A DNA stretch of 64,000 nt from assembly GCA_029256575.1 (NCBI GenBank), contig JAQSXR010000001.1, positions 59,567 to 123,566 of the forward strand, given 5' to 3'. A model generated the notes under the pieces. It was given only the letters and a program-made list of their open reading frames with translations. It had not been told where the DNA came from and searched no databases. A program made the translations under genes and the position numbers. Source of the DNA: Clostridiales bacterium. GTDB lineage: Bacteria; Bacillota; Clostridia; Lachnospirales; JAQSXR01. Of the stretch, positions 10,362 through 20,334 are shown piece after piece. Each line of letters starts with the position of its first letter. Positions within the stretch are counted from its first letter, which is position 1.

Positions 10362-10525
10362 AATATTGAATTAACGTTTGTTATATTTTAGTAAAATAGT
10401 AAAATTTTACAAAAATTAGTATTGAATCTTGAAAACTTTGAGTGTAATATAAAAGTATAATTACTTGTATAAATATACAAATTATGGATTGATTGCAATA
10501 TAGTAAATGGAGGGGGGAGCTATGA

Positions 10526-11743
10526 ATGGCTAAATATTCGTATAGTGCAGTGGCACCGGAATCGACTAAAACGAAAACGGGTGTAGTAGATGCGAATTCT
10601 AAGGAACAAGCAATTAAAATGATAAAAGCTAATGGAATGGTCCCTATCAATGTTAATGCACAAACTGCACTAAATAAAGAGATAAGCTTTAATTTAGGAC
10701 AAGCAGTTAAACCAAAAGATCTAGCTGTTTTTTGTAGGCAGTTTCTTAGTGTTATTAGTGCTGGTGTTAGTGTATTAGTAGCTTTGGATTTATTGGCAGA
10801 ACAAAATGAGAATAAATTTTTGAAGAAAGCCATTCAGGATGTACATAGTTCAGTAGAAAAAGGAGAGTCATTAGCAGACTCTATGTCTAAGATGCCAAAG
10901 ATTTTCCCGTCTCTATTAATTAATATGATAGAGGCAGGAGAAATGTCAGGTAATCTTGAGATTGCTCTAGACCGTATGGCGATACATTTTGAAAAAGAAG
11001 CAAAATTAAAGAGAACCATTAAAAAGGCCACAACCTATCCTATGATTGTGTCTATCATATCGGTTGTTGTAGTAGCAATATTAGTAACCTTTGTTGTACC
11101 AACCTTTGTGGGTATGTTTGCTCAAATGGGAACGGAATTACCTGGGACAACCAAAGCATTACTTGCCATGAGTGACTTTATGAAAACGAAATGGTGGTTG
11201 CTATTAATTATAATTGGATTAATCACCACATTATTGATTTATTATACAAAAACAGAGACAGGTAAGATGTTGGTAGGTAAGATTAAATTAAAAGCCCCTA
11301 TCTTTGGAAAATTAAATGTTAAGGTAGTTGCATCAAGATTCTCAAGAACTATGAGCACGCTACTAGCTTCTGGAGTATCACTTCTAGATGCCTTAGAAAT
11401 TGTATCTAGAATCGTAGGAAATCATGTAGTAGAAGCAGGATTATTGGAAACAAGAGAACAAGTATCCAAAGGGGTATCCCTAAACAAGCCACTTAGAGAC
11501 ATGGAAGTATTTCCTCCCATGGTGACTCATATGATAAAGATCGGTGAAGAGTCAGGGGCAATAGAGAGTATGCTTAATAAAGTAGCAGACTTCTACGATG
11601 ATGAGGTAGAAACGGCAGTGGAACAAATGACAACCATGTTGGAACCAGCCATTATAGGGGTACTGGCATTGGTAGTTGGGTTTGTAATCATATCCATTAT
11701 ACAGCCAATGTTTGGTATGTATGATGCCATTAATAATTATTAG
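10526..11743 (+). CDS. pilC: Type IV pilus inner membrane platform protein PilC (GspF family)
   Basis: Two GspF domains, FCRQFLSVISAGVSVLVALDLL and FSRTMSTLLASGVSLLDALEIV. Confidence 0.94.
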   Translation: MAKYSYSAVAPESTKTKTGVVDANSKEQAIKMIKANGMVPINVNAQTALNKEISFNLGQAVKPKDLAVFCRQFLSVISAGVSVLVALDLLAEQNENKFLKKAIQDVHSSVEKGESLADSMSKMPKIFPSLLINMIEAGEMSGNLEIALDRMAIHFEKEAKLKRTIKKATTYPMIVSIISVVVVAILVTFVVPTFVGMFAQMGTELPGTTKALLAMSDFMKTKWWLLLIIIGLITTLLIYYTKTETGKMLVGKIKLKAPIFGKLNVKVVASRFSRTMSTLLASGVSLLDALEIVSRIVGNHVVEAGLLETREQVSKGVSLNKPLRDMEVFPPMVTHMIKIGEESGAIESMLNKVADFYDDEVETAVEQMTTMLEPAIIGVLALVVGFVIISIIQPMFGMYDAINNY

Positions 11744-11814
11744 AACAAGCTTTCATTTACTAGGTTATAATAAAACATAACATAAATTTAAAAAATCAAA
11801 GGAGAAGAGTAGAA

Positions 11815-12273
11815 ATGAGAAGAGAAGAAGAAAACAAAAAAAGAAAAAATAAGGGCTTCACATTAGTAGAACTTATTATCGTAATTGCGATACTTGCAGT
11901 AATTGCAGCGATAGCAGCACCAAATTTAATTGGTAATATTGGGAAAGCAAGAAAAACGGCAGACGTTGCAAATGCAAAGGTAATTGGAGATGCTGCAGTA
12001 ATGGCATTAGTTGAATTTCCGCAATATGAAGGGGCAGTAATATCGAATCTTGATCTTACAGTTGAAGCAAATATAACAGCATTAGAGGATACAAAAGCAG
12101 AACCACTTGCAAGACAAGTTCTAAACAATATTCAAGGGGTACCATCACCTAAATCATTTGGATCTGCAAGCAAGTTTGCGTTGAGTGTTGCTGCAGATGG
12201 TAAAGTTACAGTTTCCGTTACAGATGGAGGGACAACTACTGTGTTATACCCTGATAATGATTACGCTAAATAG
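11815..12273 (+). CDS. pilA: Type IV major pilin
   Basis: Type III signal peptide KGFTLVELIIVIAILAVIAAIAAPNL. Confidence 0.92.
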   Translation: MRREEENKKRKNKGFTLVELIIVIAILAVIAAIAAPNLIGNIGKARKTADVANAKVIGDAAVMALVEFPQYEGAVISNLDLTVEANITALEDTKAEPLARQVLNNIQGVPSPKSFGSASKFALSVAADGKVTVSVTDGGTTTVLYPDNDYAK

Positions 12274-12350
12274 TATTATAAGCTGCGTATTAGCTTATAT
12301 ATAACTAGTTTTTATAAGTGAAAAATTTATTTTATACTCTTGACTTTACT

Positions 12351-12395
12351 CGCAAAACAACTAACTTCTCATCCTTGAGAACTTAGTTGTTTGCG
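12351..12395. terminator. Long stem-loop between pilA and pilD
   Basis: CGCAAAACAACTAAcTTCTCatccttGAGAAcTTAGTTGTTTGCG, nearly perfect palindrome without a strong T-tract. Confidence 0.6.
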
Positions 12396-12524
12396 AATAA
12401 TTATTATATGAAGTTTCTATTGAACACTAGCACTTACCCTTAGTATTAAAGTAAGTAAACAATAATTAAATACGTACTATACAAACCAAACTTGACAAAA
12501 TTACAATCTTACACAGGAGAATCT

Positions 12525-13280
12525 ATGAACATTTTTATATACTCAACATTCCTTTTATATGGCATTATAATCGGGAGCTTTTTAAATGTATGTATCCTTA
12601 GAATTCCTAATCATACATTCTTTGAAAAGAGTCGTTCTTATTGTCCAAAGTGTGGTTACTCACTCAAATGGTTCGATTTGATTCCTATTTTTAGTTTTAT
12701 TCTATTAAAAGGAAAATGTAGAAAATGTAAGGAATCAATCTCTTTACAATATCCGTTAGTGGAAGCACTAAACGGGATTTTATATGTATGGATTGCTATT
12801 ATGTACGTGAATAATCCGGATCTGAATTTGTTAACGGCAGTTCTATATTGTTTATTAACTTCAGCACTAATTGTAATAAGCGTAGTAGATATGAGAACGT
12901 ATATCATACTACCACAATTAAATATTTTTATACTAATTCTTGGACTGATAAATTTAGTTTTCAACTTGGGTGAATGGTATACCTATGTAATAGGTTTTTT
13001 TGCTATAAGTACATTTATACTTATCTTAGTGTTATTAAATGCAATGGGGGATGGGGACATGAAGCTTATGGCGGTATCAGGATTGTTACTTGGCTGGAAG
13101 CTTATAGTATTATCTTTTTTTATTGGATGTATCGTTGGCACAGTGGTTCATTTATGGTTGATGATTTTTAAGAAAAAGGGAAGACAATTACCTTTTGGTC
13201 CATATTTGTCAGTTGGAATATTTTTGGCAATGCTATATGGAGAAAAATGGATTGAATGGTATTTAAGGATATTATTCTAA
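12525..13280 (+). CDS. pilD: Prepilin leader peptidase/N-methyltransferase
   Basis: GSFLNVCILRIP, CPKCGYSLKWFDLIPIFSF, CRKCK, GDGDMKLM; ATG at 12525 with AGGAGA RBS (ORF track begins at a TTG, 12492). Confidence 0.93.
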   Translation: MNIFIYSTFLLYGIIIGSFLNVCILRIPNHTFFEKSRSYCPKCGYSLKWFDLIPIFSFILLKGKCRKCKESISLQYPLVEALNGILYVWIAIMYVNNPDLNLLTAVLYCLLTSALIVISVVDMRTYIILPQLNIFILILGLINLVFNLGEWYTYVIGFFAISTFILILVLLNAMGDGDMKLMAVSGLLLGWKLIVLSFFIGCIVGTVVHLWLMIFKKKGRQLPFGPYLSVGIFLAMLYGEKWIEWYLRILF

Positions 13281-13297
13281 AGTAAGGGGGATGTTTC

Positions 13298-14935
13298 GTG
13301 GGTAAAATAATTTCAATTGATATAAGCACAGATTCAATTATACTAGTTGAAGCTGAAAAAATGGGTAAGAATGTTAAAGTACATAAAACATTAAAGGTTA
13401 TGACCCCTACCAATGCAGTTGATGATGGTCTTATAAGAGATAAAGATTCAGTTGCAGGAGTGATAGAGACTATCTTAAATGAAAATAAGATAAAAGCAAA
13501 GAGTGTAATATTTACAGTATCTTCTAGTAAAGTAGTGACTAGAGAGGTGAGTCTTCCGTATGCTACACTAAATAAGCTAGAGTCAGTAGTGAATTTAAAT
13601 GCATCAGAATATTTTCCGTTTAATATAAACGAATATATCATAGATCAAAAAGTAATCGATATCACTAATACTGCAGGAAAGAAGGAATTACGAGTATTAA
13701 TTGCTGCAGCTCCATCGACGTTAGTGTCTGAATATTCAGAACTAGCAAGGCAAATTGGATTAAAGGTACACTCTGTTGATTTTTCTGGAAATAGTATTTA
13801 TCAGATTATTAAAAGACAATCCATACAAGGAAATTATATTGTAATTGGATTTGATTATCAGTCTACCTTAGTTACCATTATGGAAGGCAATAAGTTAATT
13901 CTGCAAAGGGCAGTGCCGTATGGAACAGAAGAATTATACAAGGCTACTATGAGTCGCTTTGGAATATCTTTTGAAGAAGCCATTGAAATGATTGGACAAA
14001 AACCACTTGTATATAGACCGGAGGATGTAACTAGTGGGATTCAAGATGAAGTTGCGGGGGCTATGAACCTAATACTAGGAGGAGTTAATCGAATCATTGA
14101 CTACTATAATTCTAGAAATCAAGAAAAGATATTTGATAAAATTTTCATCTATGGAAATGGAACTCAAATTCATCAAATAGATAAAAGTATTGAAAAGTTT
14201 TTTGGCATGTCAACGGTAGTAATTGAATCATTTATCAATGTAACCTTTCATAAGAATTTTACTTCTTCATTCAATCCTATCCTATCAATTACTGCAATTG
14301 GAGCTCTTTTTGAGCCATATAATTTAAAACCAGAACAAGGAGAAACTGCACTTGGTAAAAAGGATTTAATTCTATATGGAGTATTGGCAGGATTATCAGT
14401 AGCAGCTTTAGTGGCATATATGGTTATACCAAGTATAAAAGGTACTTCCCTAAAGAGTCAAAAGAAGAGTTTAGTGTCGAAAATTGAACAAATCAAAGAA
14501 GTAGAAGAAATTGTTACAGTTAAAGAAACCTTAGAAAAACAAGGACAGATGAGAAGTCAAGTCAATACTCTAACTACTTCTTATACAGATGATATATTAG
14601 AGGTATTGCATTCCATGGAAAAGAATATGCCTATTAATACCGTATTTGTATCCATGACAATAAACCAAGATGGACTTATATACAATACTAGAGCAACCGA
14701 TATGGCAACTGTTGCGAAATTAATTCAACAAATGAAAAAAGTACCTTACTTTAGCACGGTTACTACCACAGGATTTACTTTAAGTGAAGACGTGGAGGCC
14801 TACAAAATTACTACCAATGAGAATGGTGAAGAAGTACGTGAAACTGTAGGAAAAGTCGACTTATATGATTTATCCTTAACTTGTTCTTTTAAAACACCTT
14901 ATGAAGAAATTAATTTGAATAAGGAGGGAGAATAA
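13298..14935 (+). CDS. pilM: PilM-like actin-fold protein with C-terminal PilN-like domain (apparent fusion)
   Basis: N-terminal PilM-type ATPase fold, then a TM helix (LILYGVLAGLSVAALVAYMVIP) and a PilN-like coiled-coil/ferredoxin-like region. Confidence 0.82.
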   Translation: MGKIISIDISTDSIILVEAEKMGKNVKVHKTLKVMTPTNAVDDGLIRDKDSVAGVIETILNENKIKAKSVIFTVSSSKVVTREVSLPYATLNKLESVVNLNASEYFPFNINEYIIDQKVIDITNTAGKKELRVLIAAAPSTLVSEYSELARQIGLKVHSVDFSGNSIYQIIKRQSIQGNYIVIGFDYQSTLVTIMEGNKLILQRAVPYGTEELYKATMSRFGISFEEAIEMIGQKPLVYRPEDVTSGIQDEVAGAMNLILGGVNRIIDYYNSRNQEKIFDKIFIYGNGTQIHQIDKSIEKFFGMSTVVIESFINVTFHKNFTSSFNPILSITAIGALFEPYNLKPEQGETALGKKDLILYGVLAGLSVAALVAYMVIPSIKGTSLKSQKKSLVSKIEQIKEVEEIVTVKETLEKQGQMRSQVNTLTTSYTDDILEVLHSMEKNMPINTVFVSMTINQDGLIYNTRATDMATVAKLIQQMKKVPYFSTVTTTGFTLSEDVEAYKITTNENGEEVRETVGKVDLYDLSLTCSFKTPYEEINLNKEGE

Positions 14936-14937
14936 GT

Positions 14938-16005
14938 ATGAACGGAGCAAATGAAAAAAAGTTATTAGCTGTAATCTTGGCGATTGGAATTATATTAATT
15001 TCCTATAACTATATATACAAACCGAAGCAAAAAGCAAATGAAACAATGAAACAAGAGATAAAAATATTAGAAGAAAGATACAACAAACTCCATGCCTTGG
15101 AAATAGAAAGTCCTAATATGGAAAAAGAAGTGAAATTGCTGAAAGAAGAGATCGAAAAATACAATAGCCAGTATCCAGCAGAATTTTCACAAGAAGAAAC
15201 CGTTATGTTAGTGAATTATATTAATCAAGCAACCAATATTCATATTAGCAATGTATCGCTATCACCCTTTGAGATATTTTATCAAGAAGATGCAGCGAAT
15301 GGAGAAATAGCGTATGTAACTTCAGTGGCACTAAACTACACTGGCTCATACTCCAATGTAAAAGCATTTTTCCAATATTTAAAAGACTATCCAAAGAGAG
15401 TTACTTTGTCCTCTGTTTCAATGTCTTACAATCAAGAAAAAAATGAAATAACTGGTGAATTAAAGATTAATATATTTATTATACAATCAGCAGACAGTAA
15501 TCTAATTGGGGCACCCGAATACACAGGTATTATCGGAAAAGAATCAATCATTGATCAATATATAGCACTCGAACAAAATCCGGAGGCTGAAATTCAGCAG
15601 AAAACAGCTGTGGAATTATATGCATCCTTAACCTCTCCTTATGCTGATATGGCACCTGTGATTATTGGTGTAAAGGGTGATATAATGGGTGAGACTGAGG
15701 CGAAAGTTAATAATAATATGATAAACGAAGTTACTATTGAATTATCCGCAAGTGAAGGAAGCTACTATGCTCAATATTGGATTAATGGCAATAGCAATGG
15801 TAAATATAAGTTGAACGTAGACACGAGTATTGATATTGATGTATATAGTCAAAGAAGGGCTGATGAATCAGATAAGGTAGGTATGTTAGCTAAGATAATA
15901 AACAATACAGATTTAGCAGCTAATCTATACGTATATAATGATGACGCCAATGCACCAAGATTTGTTCTAGAATCATCAGTAGGGGTGGTAAATATAGTTC
16001 GGTAA
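14938..16005 (+). CDS. pilO: PilO-like pilus assembly protein with an extra C-terminal domain
   Basis: Short N-terminus, one TM, coiled coil, PilO-like core; follows PilM/N. Confidence 0.72.
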   Translation: MNGANEKKLLAVILAIGIILISYNYIYKPKQKANETMKQEIKILEERYNKLHALEIESPNMEKEVKLLKEEIEKYNSQYPAEFSQEETVMLVNYINQATNIHISNVSLSPFEIFYQEDAANGEIAYVTSVALNYTGSYSNVKAFFQYLKDYPKRVTLSSVSMSYNQEKNEITGELKINIFIIQSADSNLIGAPEYTGIIGKESIIDQYIALEQNPEAEIQQKTAVELYASLTSPYADMAPVIIGVKGDIMGETEAKVNNNMINEVTIELSASEGSYYAQYWINGNSNGKYKLNVDTSIDIDVYSQRRADESDKVGMLAKIINNTDLAANLYVYNDDANAPRFVLESSVGVVNIVR

Positions 16006-16031
16006 TAGTAACATGGAATGGGGGTGCTGTA

Positions 16032-16913
16032 ATGGTGAAACGTAAGAATACAAACAAGGGATTTACTCTTATGGAAGCTATCGTAAGTGTAGCCATTGCA
16101 GGCATAATCATCGTTCCACTGGGGTTAATCTTTTATCAGGCACTATCCAATATAAGTATATCAAAAGAGAATCTTAAAATGACCCAGCTAGCTCAAAACT
16201 ATATTGAATACACAAAAAGTGTTTCTATAGATGAAACAAATGGCTTTGAGATACCAGTTGAGTTTACGGAAGAGAATGAGGCAGATTCTGATTTCTATTA
16301 TGAAAAAAGGATTGAAGGCGTTGAATCCATAGAACGAAAATATAATGTAGTTATCAAAGTATTTCCTAATTTTTATACACTAGATGGTAGTAATGAAATT
16401 AATTATAGTGAACAGTTTAGTGCTGTATATGAAAGAGCAGACACAAGCAAATTCGCTATTCCTGAGTTGGGGGACATATCAGGGAATAGAAGAATTGACT
16501 TAATATACGAAGAAGTAGAAGATAATCCAGACCAAATCAACATTTCATACAGTGTATATAATGATTTGAATCCATTTGATAATTTGAATAAAACACAGAC
16601 CTATGCTCTTGATGAATTAAATGGTGAGTTTGTACTTTTTTATAAAACATCAAATTTTGACCCAGAATCTATGTCAGACCTTATATCCATCTATAACAGG
16701 ACACATCTTAATCTAACTTTATATGTTCTAAAAGATATGAATATAAGTACATTTCCTGAAGTTGCTTTAGAAGAAGGTTATGCAACTACAATTAAAGACA
16801 CCATATTCGAAGGTGCGAATAATCGTAGAATATATAAAATTGTAGTAAGTGTAGAAGCAGAAGAATCGGGGAAAGAGATAGTAGTAGAAGCTACGAAGAA
16901 TGAGCAGTATTAG
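16032..16913 (+). CDS. Minor pilin/pseudopilin with N-methylation motif
   Basis: NKGFTLMEAIVSVAIAGIIIVPLGLIFYQ. Confidence 0.82.
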   Translation: MVKRKNTNKGFTLMEAIVSVAIAGIIIVPLGLIFYQALSNISISKENLKMTQLAQNYIEYTKSVSIDETNGFEIPVEFTEENEADSDFYYEKRIEGVESIERKYNVVIKVFPNFYTLDGSNEINYSEQFSAVYERADTSKFAIPELGDISGNRRIDLIYEEVEDNPDQINISYSVYNDLNPFDNLNKTQTYALDELNGEFVLFYKTSNFDPESMSDLISIYNRTHLNLTLYVLKDMNISTFPEVALEEGYATTIKDTIFEGANNRRIYKIVVSVEAEESGKEIVVEATKNEQY

Positions 16914-16916
16914 GAG

Positions 16917-19157
16917 GTGGGCGAAATGAAGCGACAAATAGGAACACTACATAAAAACAGTGGTTCAACATTAATGATAGTAATCATTAGTATTGCGATC
17001 GTAAGTATTCTTGCCACACTGTTAATTTCCATGTCTTCATTAAGCGCCAAATTAAAATACTGGGATAGGCAATTAAAACAAACCTTGTATTATTCAGAAG
17101 CTGGTCTGGATCAAATATATGCTAATATTTCAATAGAGATTGAACGCACATTAGATAAAGCTTATCAAAACACAAAAGAGTATATTGAAGGCGAAGGCTT
17201 TGTTATAACGGAAGATAATGTTCAAGCATTAGTCAATGAATATTTTAAGAGCCAATTTGTAGAGGAACTAAAAGATAATGATAAATTTTATAAAGGTGAT
17301 CCATTCAGATTTATATGTGACAGTGATGATTTGGTAAATATCTTAAACGGTTTTATTAACAATGATCCAACCAAGTATGAGGGTCTAGATATCCCTAGGG
17401 TTATAAGTATAGAGTCAGTGGAAGTCACTGCAGGGGCTAACGGATATGAAAATTATAAATATCATATAAATGGAATGAAGGTAGAGTATACAAATAAGAT
17501 AACAAAACTTAGAACAGCTATTCATACAGATGTGGTAATCGAAGTACCAGAATTTGATTACCCACTTCTCATTCAAGAAAGTATAACCACGGACATTCCT
17601 ATATCGGAATTTGCGATTATTGCAAAAGAAAATTTTTATGTTAATTCAAATACTAGCATAAACGGAAGTGTATATGCAGGAGGAGCAGGACCTGTTGCAT
17701 CAGATTCAGACTATACGATACATAATAATAAAGGAATACTTGTTAGAAATACTGCAAAATTGGATATAACAGGACCAAATGGTAACATTGTAGTAACACC
17801 AAGCTGGATTAATACAGATAACGGTACCATACATATAACGAATTCAAAAGTCTTTAGTGACAGCATCATGACTACTGGTCTTGGAAGTGAAAATATAATA
17901 AAAATATTTGGAGATGACTCAGAGACGTTTGTGTATGATGACTTGGAATTAAATGCAAATAAATCAAATGTTTATTTAGAAGGCAATTACTATGGTATTT
18001 CCATTGGGAATTCAAGGCATAATTCAAGTAGTTCCATCGTAGTGAATGGGGCTGGGTCTACTTTGGATCTAAGTAATGCTAGAAAAGTATTATTATCAGG
18101 TCTCTCTTATTTCGATTTAAATCCAAATGGAAATGCGCCAAGTGTATTAGATGCCAAAGATGTTACTGGAGAATTTATCAGGTATTATCGTTCGGGAGAA
18201 AGCATTTCTGTGCGTGGAAATCATGTGGCATACTTTATGCCACAAGCATACTCCATAAATGATGAAATAACGCAAGGATATGATAATTTCTTTTCAGAAG
18301 TAATTGGGACAACAACGGTTGAACCAGAATACTATTCTGGAGGATCCGTTACAATGTTAAAGATAAATATAGATGAGAGAGCAAATTATTTTTACCAATA
18401 CTTTGAGAACATGAATAATAATAGATATAAATTAGAAATGATGGACTTCTCAGGCATTGGTGCTCCTGTGGAAGAGAAGATTAAGATTAAATTAAATACA
18501 GCTTCCTTAAAGATTCAAGGGGCTGCGGTTGCTACAGAACTGGATCATATTTCAGGTAATAAAGTAGTGGGTAAAACTTATACCGATGAATTTGTAAATC
18601 AAGATGCTATCATTCGTAATAATAGATTTGAGTGGGCAGTAAGAACAGGGAAACTTCTTTCTGAAACAGATGCGCTCCTTGGTATTACATTACCAAGTCA
18701 GGATATTATTGATTTATACTTACAACCAGAGGCAATTCAAGTTTGGAATAAAGCTTATAATAAAGCAACAAATAATCATGTTACCTTTGCATCCAAGGAT
18801 GATGTTACAATATCAACTACAGGAATCATAGATTCTAGCGGGGCACGAGAAGATTATAAATCAATGGGAATCATTATATCAGGTGGGAATGTGGTGATTA
18901 ATGAAGGGGTTCATTTTGAAGGATTAATTATTGCTGGTGGAAGTATTGAAATAAATGGAAATGTAAATATAACTGCAAGTAGAAGAGCGATTAGTGAATC
19001 ATTAGCTACCAATTGGAGATTTAAGAATCTAATCTTTAAGGATGTTGTGTCAAGTGATGATTCGGAAAAAGTGTATCAAGGTTCAACGCAAACTAATATA
19101 ACAGCAAGATACGGTGAACTAATAAAGTTTGAAAATTGGTCGAAGAATAAAGAATAG
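16917..19157 (+). CDS. Large PilX-like pilin-related protein with repetitive beta (bactofilin/beta-helix-like) segments
   Basis: N-terminal SGSTLMIVIISIAIVSILATLLISM hydrophobic helix; C-terminal GGNVVINEGVHFEGLIIAGGSIEINGNVNI. Confidence 0.7.
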   Translation: MGEMKRQIGTLHKNSGSTLMIVIISIAIVSILATLLISMSSLSAKLKYWDRQLKQTLYYSEAGLDQIYANISIEIERTLDKAYQNTKEYIEGEGFVITEDNVQALVNEYFKSQFVEELKDNDKFYKGDPFRFICDSDDLVNILNGFINNDPTKYEGLDIPRVISIESVEVTAGANGYENYKYHINGMKVEYTNKITKLRTAIHTDVVIEVPEFDYPLLIQESITTDIPISEFAIIAKENFYVNSNTSINGSVYAGGAGPVASDSDYTIHNNKGILVRNTAKLDITGPNGNIVVTPSWINTDNGTIHITNSKVFSDSIMTTGLGSENIIKIFGDDSETFVYDDLELNANKSNVYLEGNYYGISIGNSRHNSSSSIVVNGAGSTLDLSNARKVLLSGLSYFDLNPNGNAPSVLDAKDVTGEFIRYYRSGESISVRGNHVAYFMPQAYSINDEITQGYDNFFSEVIGTTTVEPEYYSGGSVTMLKINIDERANYFYQYFENMNNNRYKLEMMDFSGIGAPVEEKIKIKLNTASLKIQGAAVATELDHISGNKVVGKTYTDEFVNQDAIIRNNRFEWAVRTGKLLSETDALLGITLPSQDIIDLYLQPEAIQVWNKAYNKATNNHVTFASKDDVTISTTGIIDSSGAREDYKSMGIIISGGNVVINEGVHFEGLIIAGGSIEINGNVNITASRRAISESLATNWRFKNLIFKDVVSSDDSEKVYQGSTQTNITARYGELIKFENWSKNKE

Positions 19158-19176
19158 GGTGGAGGTGAGTGAGATA

Positions 19177-19695
19177 ATGAAAAAAAACAAAGGGATGACG
19201 CTAATAGAAGTAATATTGGTAGTTGGCATAATAGCTGTAGCATTAGGGCTAGGTGGTTTGTCATTATCTCCTCTTTGGAATACTAATATTGATGCTTATG
19301 CAGCAGATATAGGGAGCCTTATTACAGAAGCAAGATTTAAACATATGGCGTATGCAGACACTTATTATGTTGAGATTAAATATGATTCAGCATCAGGCGA
19401 TTATAGTGTAGATATGCATAAAGAATATATAAAAGAAGCAGTGACGGTAAATGAAGTTATTAAATCTATAAAAGTGAGCAAAGGGTGTATGCTCAAATTT
19501 AAAGAATATTCAAAAACTGAAATTCAAGAAATCAAAGATCTACCTGACGATAAACTTATTATTACGTTTAAAGGCAGTGGTGCAATATATCAAAATGGTG
19601 GTATAATATATGTATCAAAAAATTCCGATACAAAAATAAAGCAAGTAGAGATTAACGTGCTTACAGGAAAGGTGGTTGTAAGTAATGGTAAATAA
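19177..19695 (+). CDS. Minor pilin (GspH/PilA-like)
   Basis: KNKGMTLIEVILVVGIIAVALGLGGLSLS; ATG at 19177 (MKKNKGMTL) preceded by GGAGGTGAG preferred over ORF-track start 19129. Confidence 0.82.
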   Translation: MKKNKGMTLIEVILVVGIIAVALGLGGLSLSPLWNTNIDAYAADIGSLITEARFKHMAYADTYYVEIKYDSASGDYSVDMHKEYIKEAVTVNEVIKSIKVSKGCMLKFKEYSKTEIQEIKDLPDDKLIITFKGSGAIYQNGGIIYVSKNSDTKIKQVEINVLTGKVVVSNGK

Positions 19696-20257
19696 TTCTA
19701 CAAGCAAGGGATTTACAGTCGTAGAAGCACTAGCCGCAATTGTAATTGCAGCTACCGTTACATCACTGATATTGTCGTTTCTAACGAGCTCAATTAAAAG
19801 CTTTAAAGTAACTGAAGGGGCATTGCAACTACAGAATGAAGCACAATTTACGATGAACATATGGACAGACAATATTATGTCTTGTAGCCAAATCTTGAGT
19901 GCAAAGGATAGCGATACTCTTGCAATTAATATATCAGAAGAATTACTAAATGATTCGTCTTATATACTGAGCAGCATTTCGTTTCTTAAGGTAATAAATC
20001 AAGAAAGGTATGTTGAAACGTATGACTTTAATAAAGATGACAAAGCTATCTATTATTCTCTGACCAAGGAAGGGGCGGTATCTTCAGAAGTATCAGGGGT
20101 ATTCGCTAGTAACATAGATGAATCTGGTTTCATACTTCATGGAATAAAAGGCAAACCAATCGACCAGACAAATTTCATAAACATCGAGTTAAGATTTGAT
20201 TTTGATGGACAAAAGCTTAGTCTTACAAATACAGCAAGATATCGAAACACAAACTAA
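19685..20257 (+). CDS. Minor pilin (PilW/GspJ-like)
   Basis: SKGFTVVEALAAIVIAATVTSLILSF. Confidence 0.8.
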   Translation: MVNNSTSKGFTVVEALAAIVIAATVTSLILSFLTSSIKSFKVTEGALQLQNEAQFTMNIWTDNIMSCSQILSAKDSDTLAINISEELLNDSSYILSSISFLKVINQERYVETYDFNKDDKAIYYSLTKEGAVSSEVSGVFASNIDESGFILHGIKGKPIDQTNFINIELRFDFDGQKLSLTNTARYRNTN

Positions 20258-20290
20258 TCAAAAACTAATCAAAAACTAATCAAAAACTAA
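20251..20290. repeat. 11-bp tandem repeat (AAAAACTAATC), about 3.5 copies
   Basis: aaactaatc aaaaactaatc aaaaactaatc aaaaactaa at the 3' end of the minor pilin gene. Confidence 0.8.
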
Positions 20291-20334
20291 ACAACAAAAC
20301 TATTCACACAGTAACATATAATCGGGAGGCAAAG

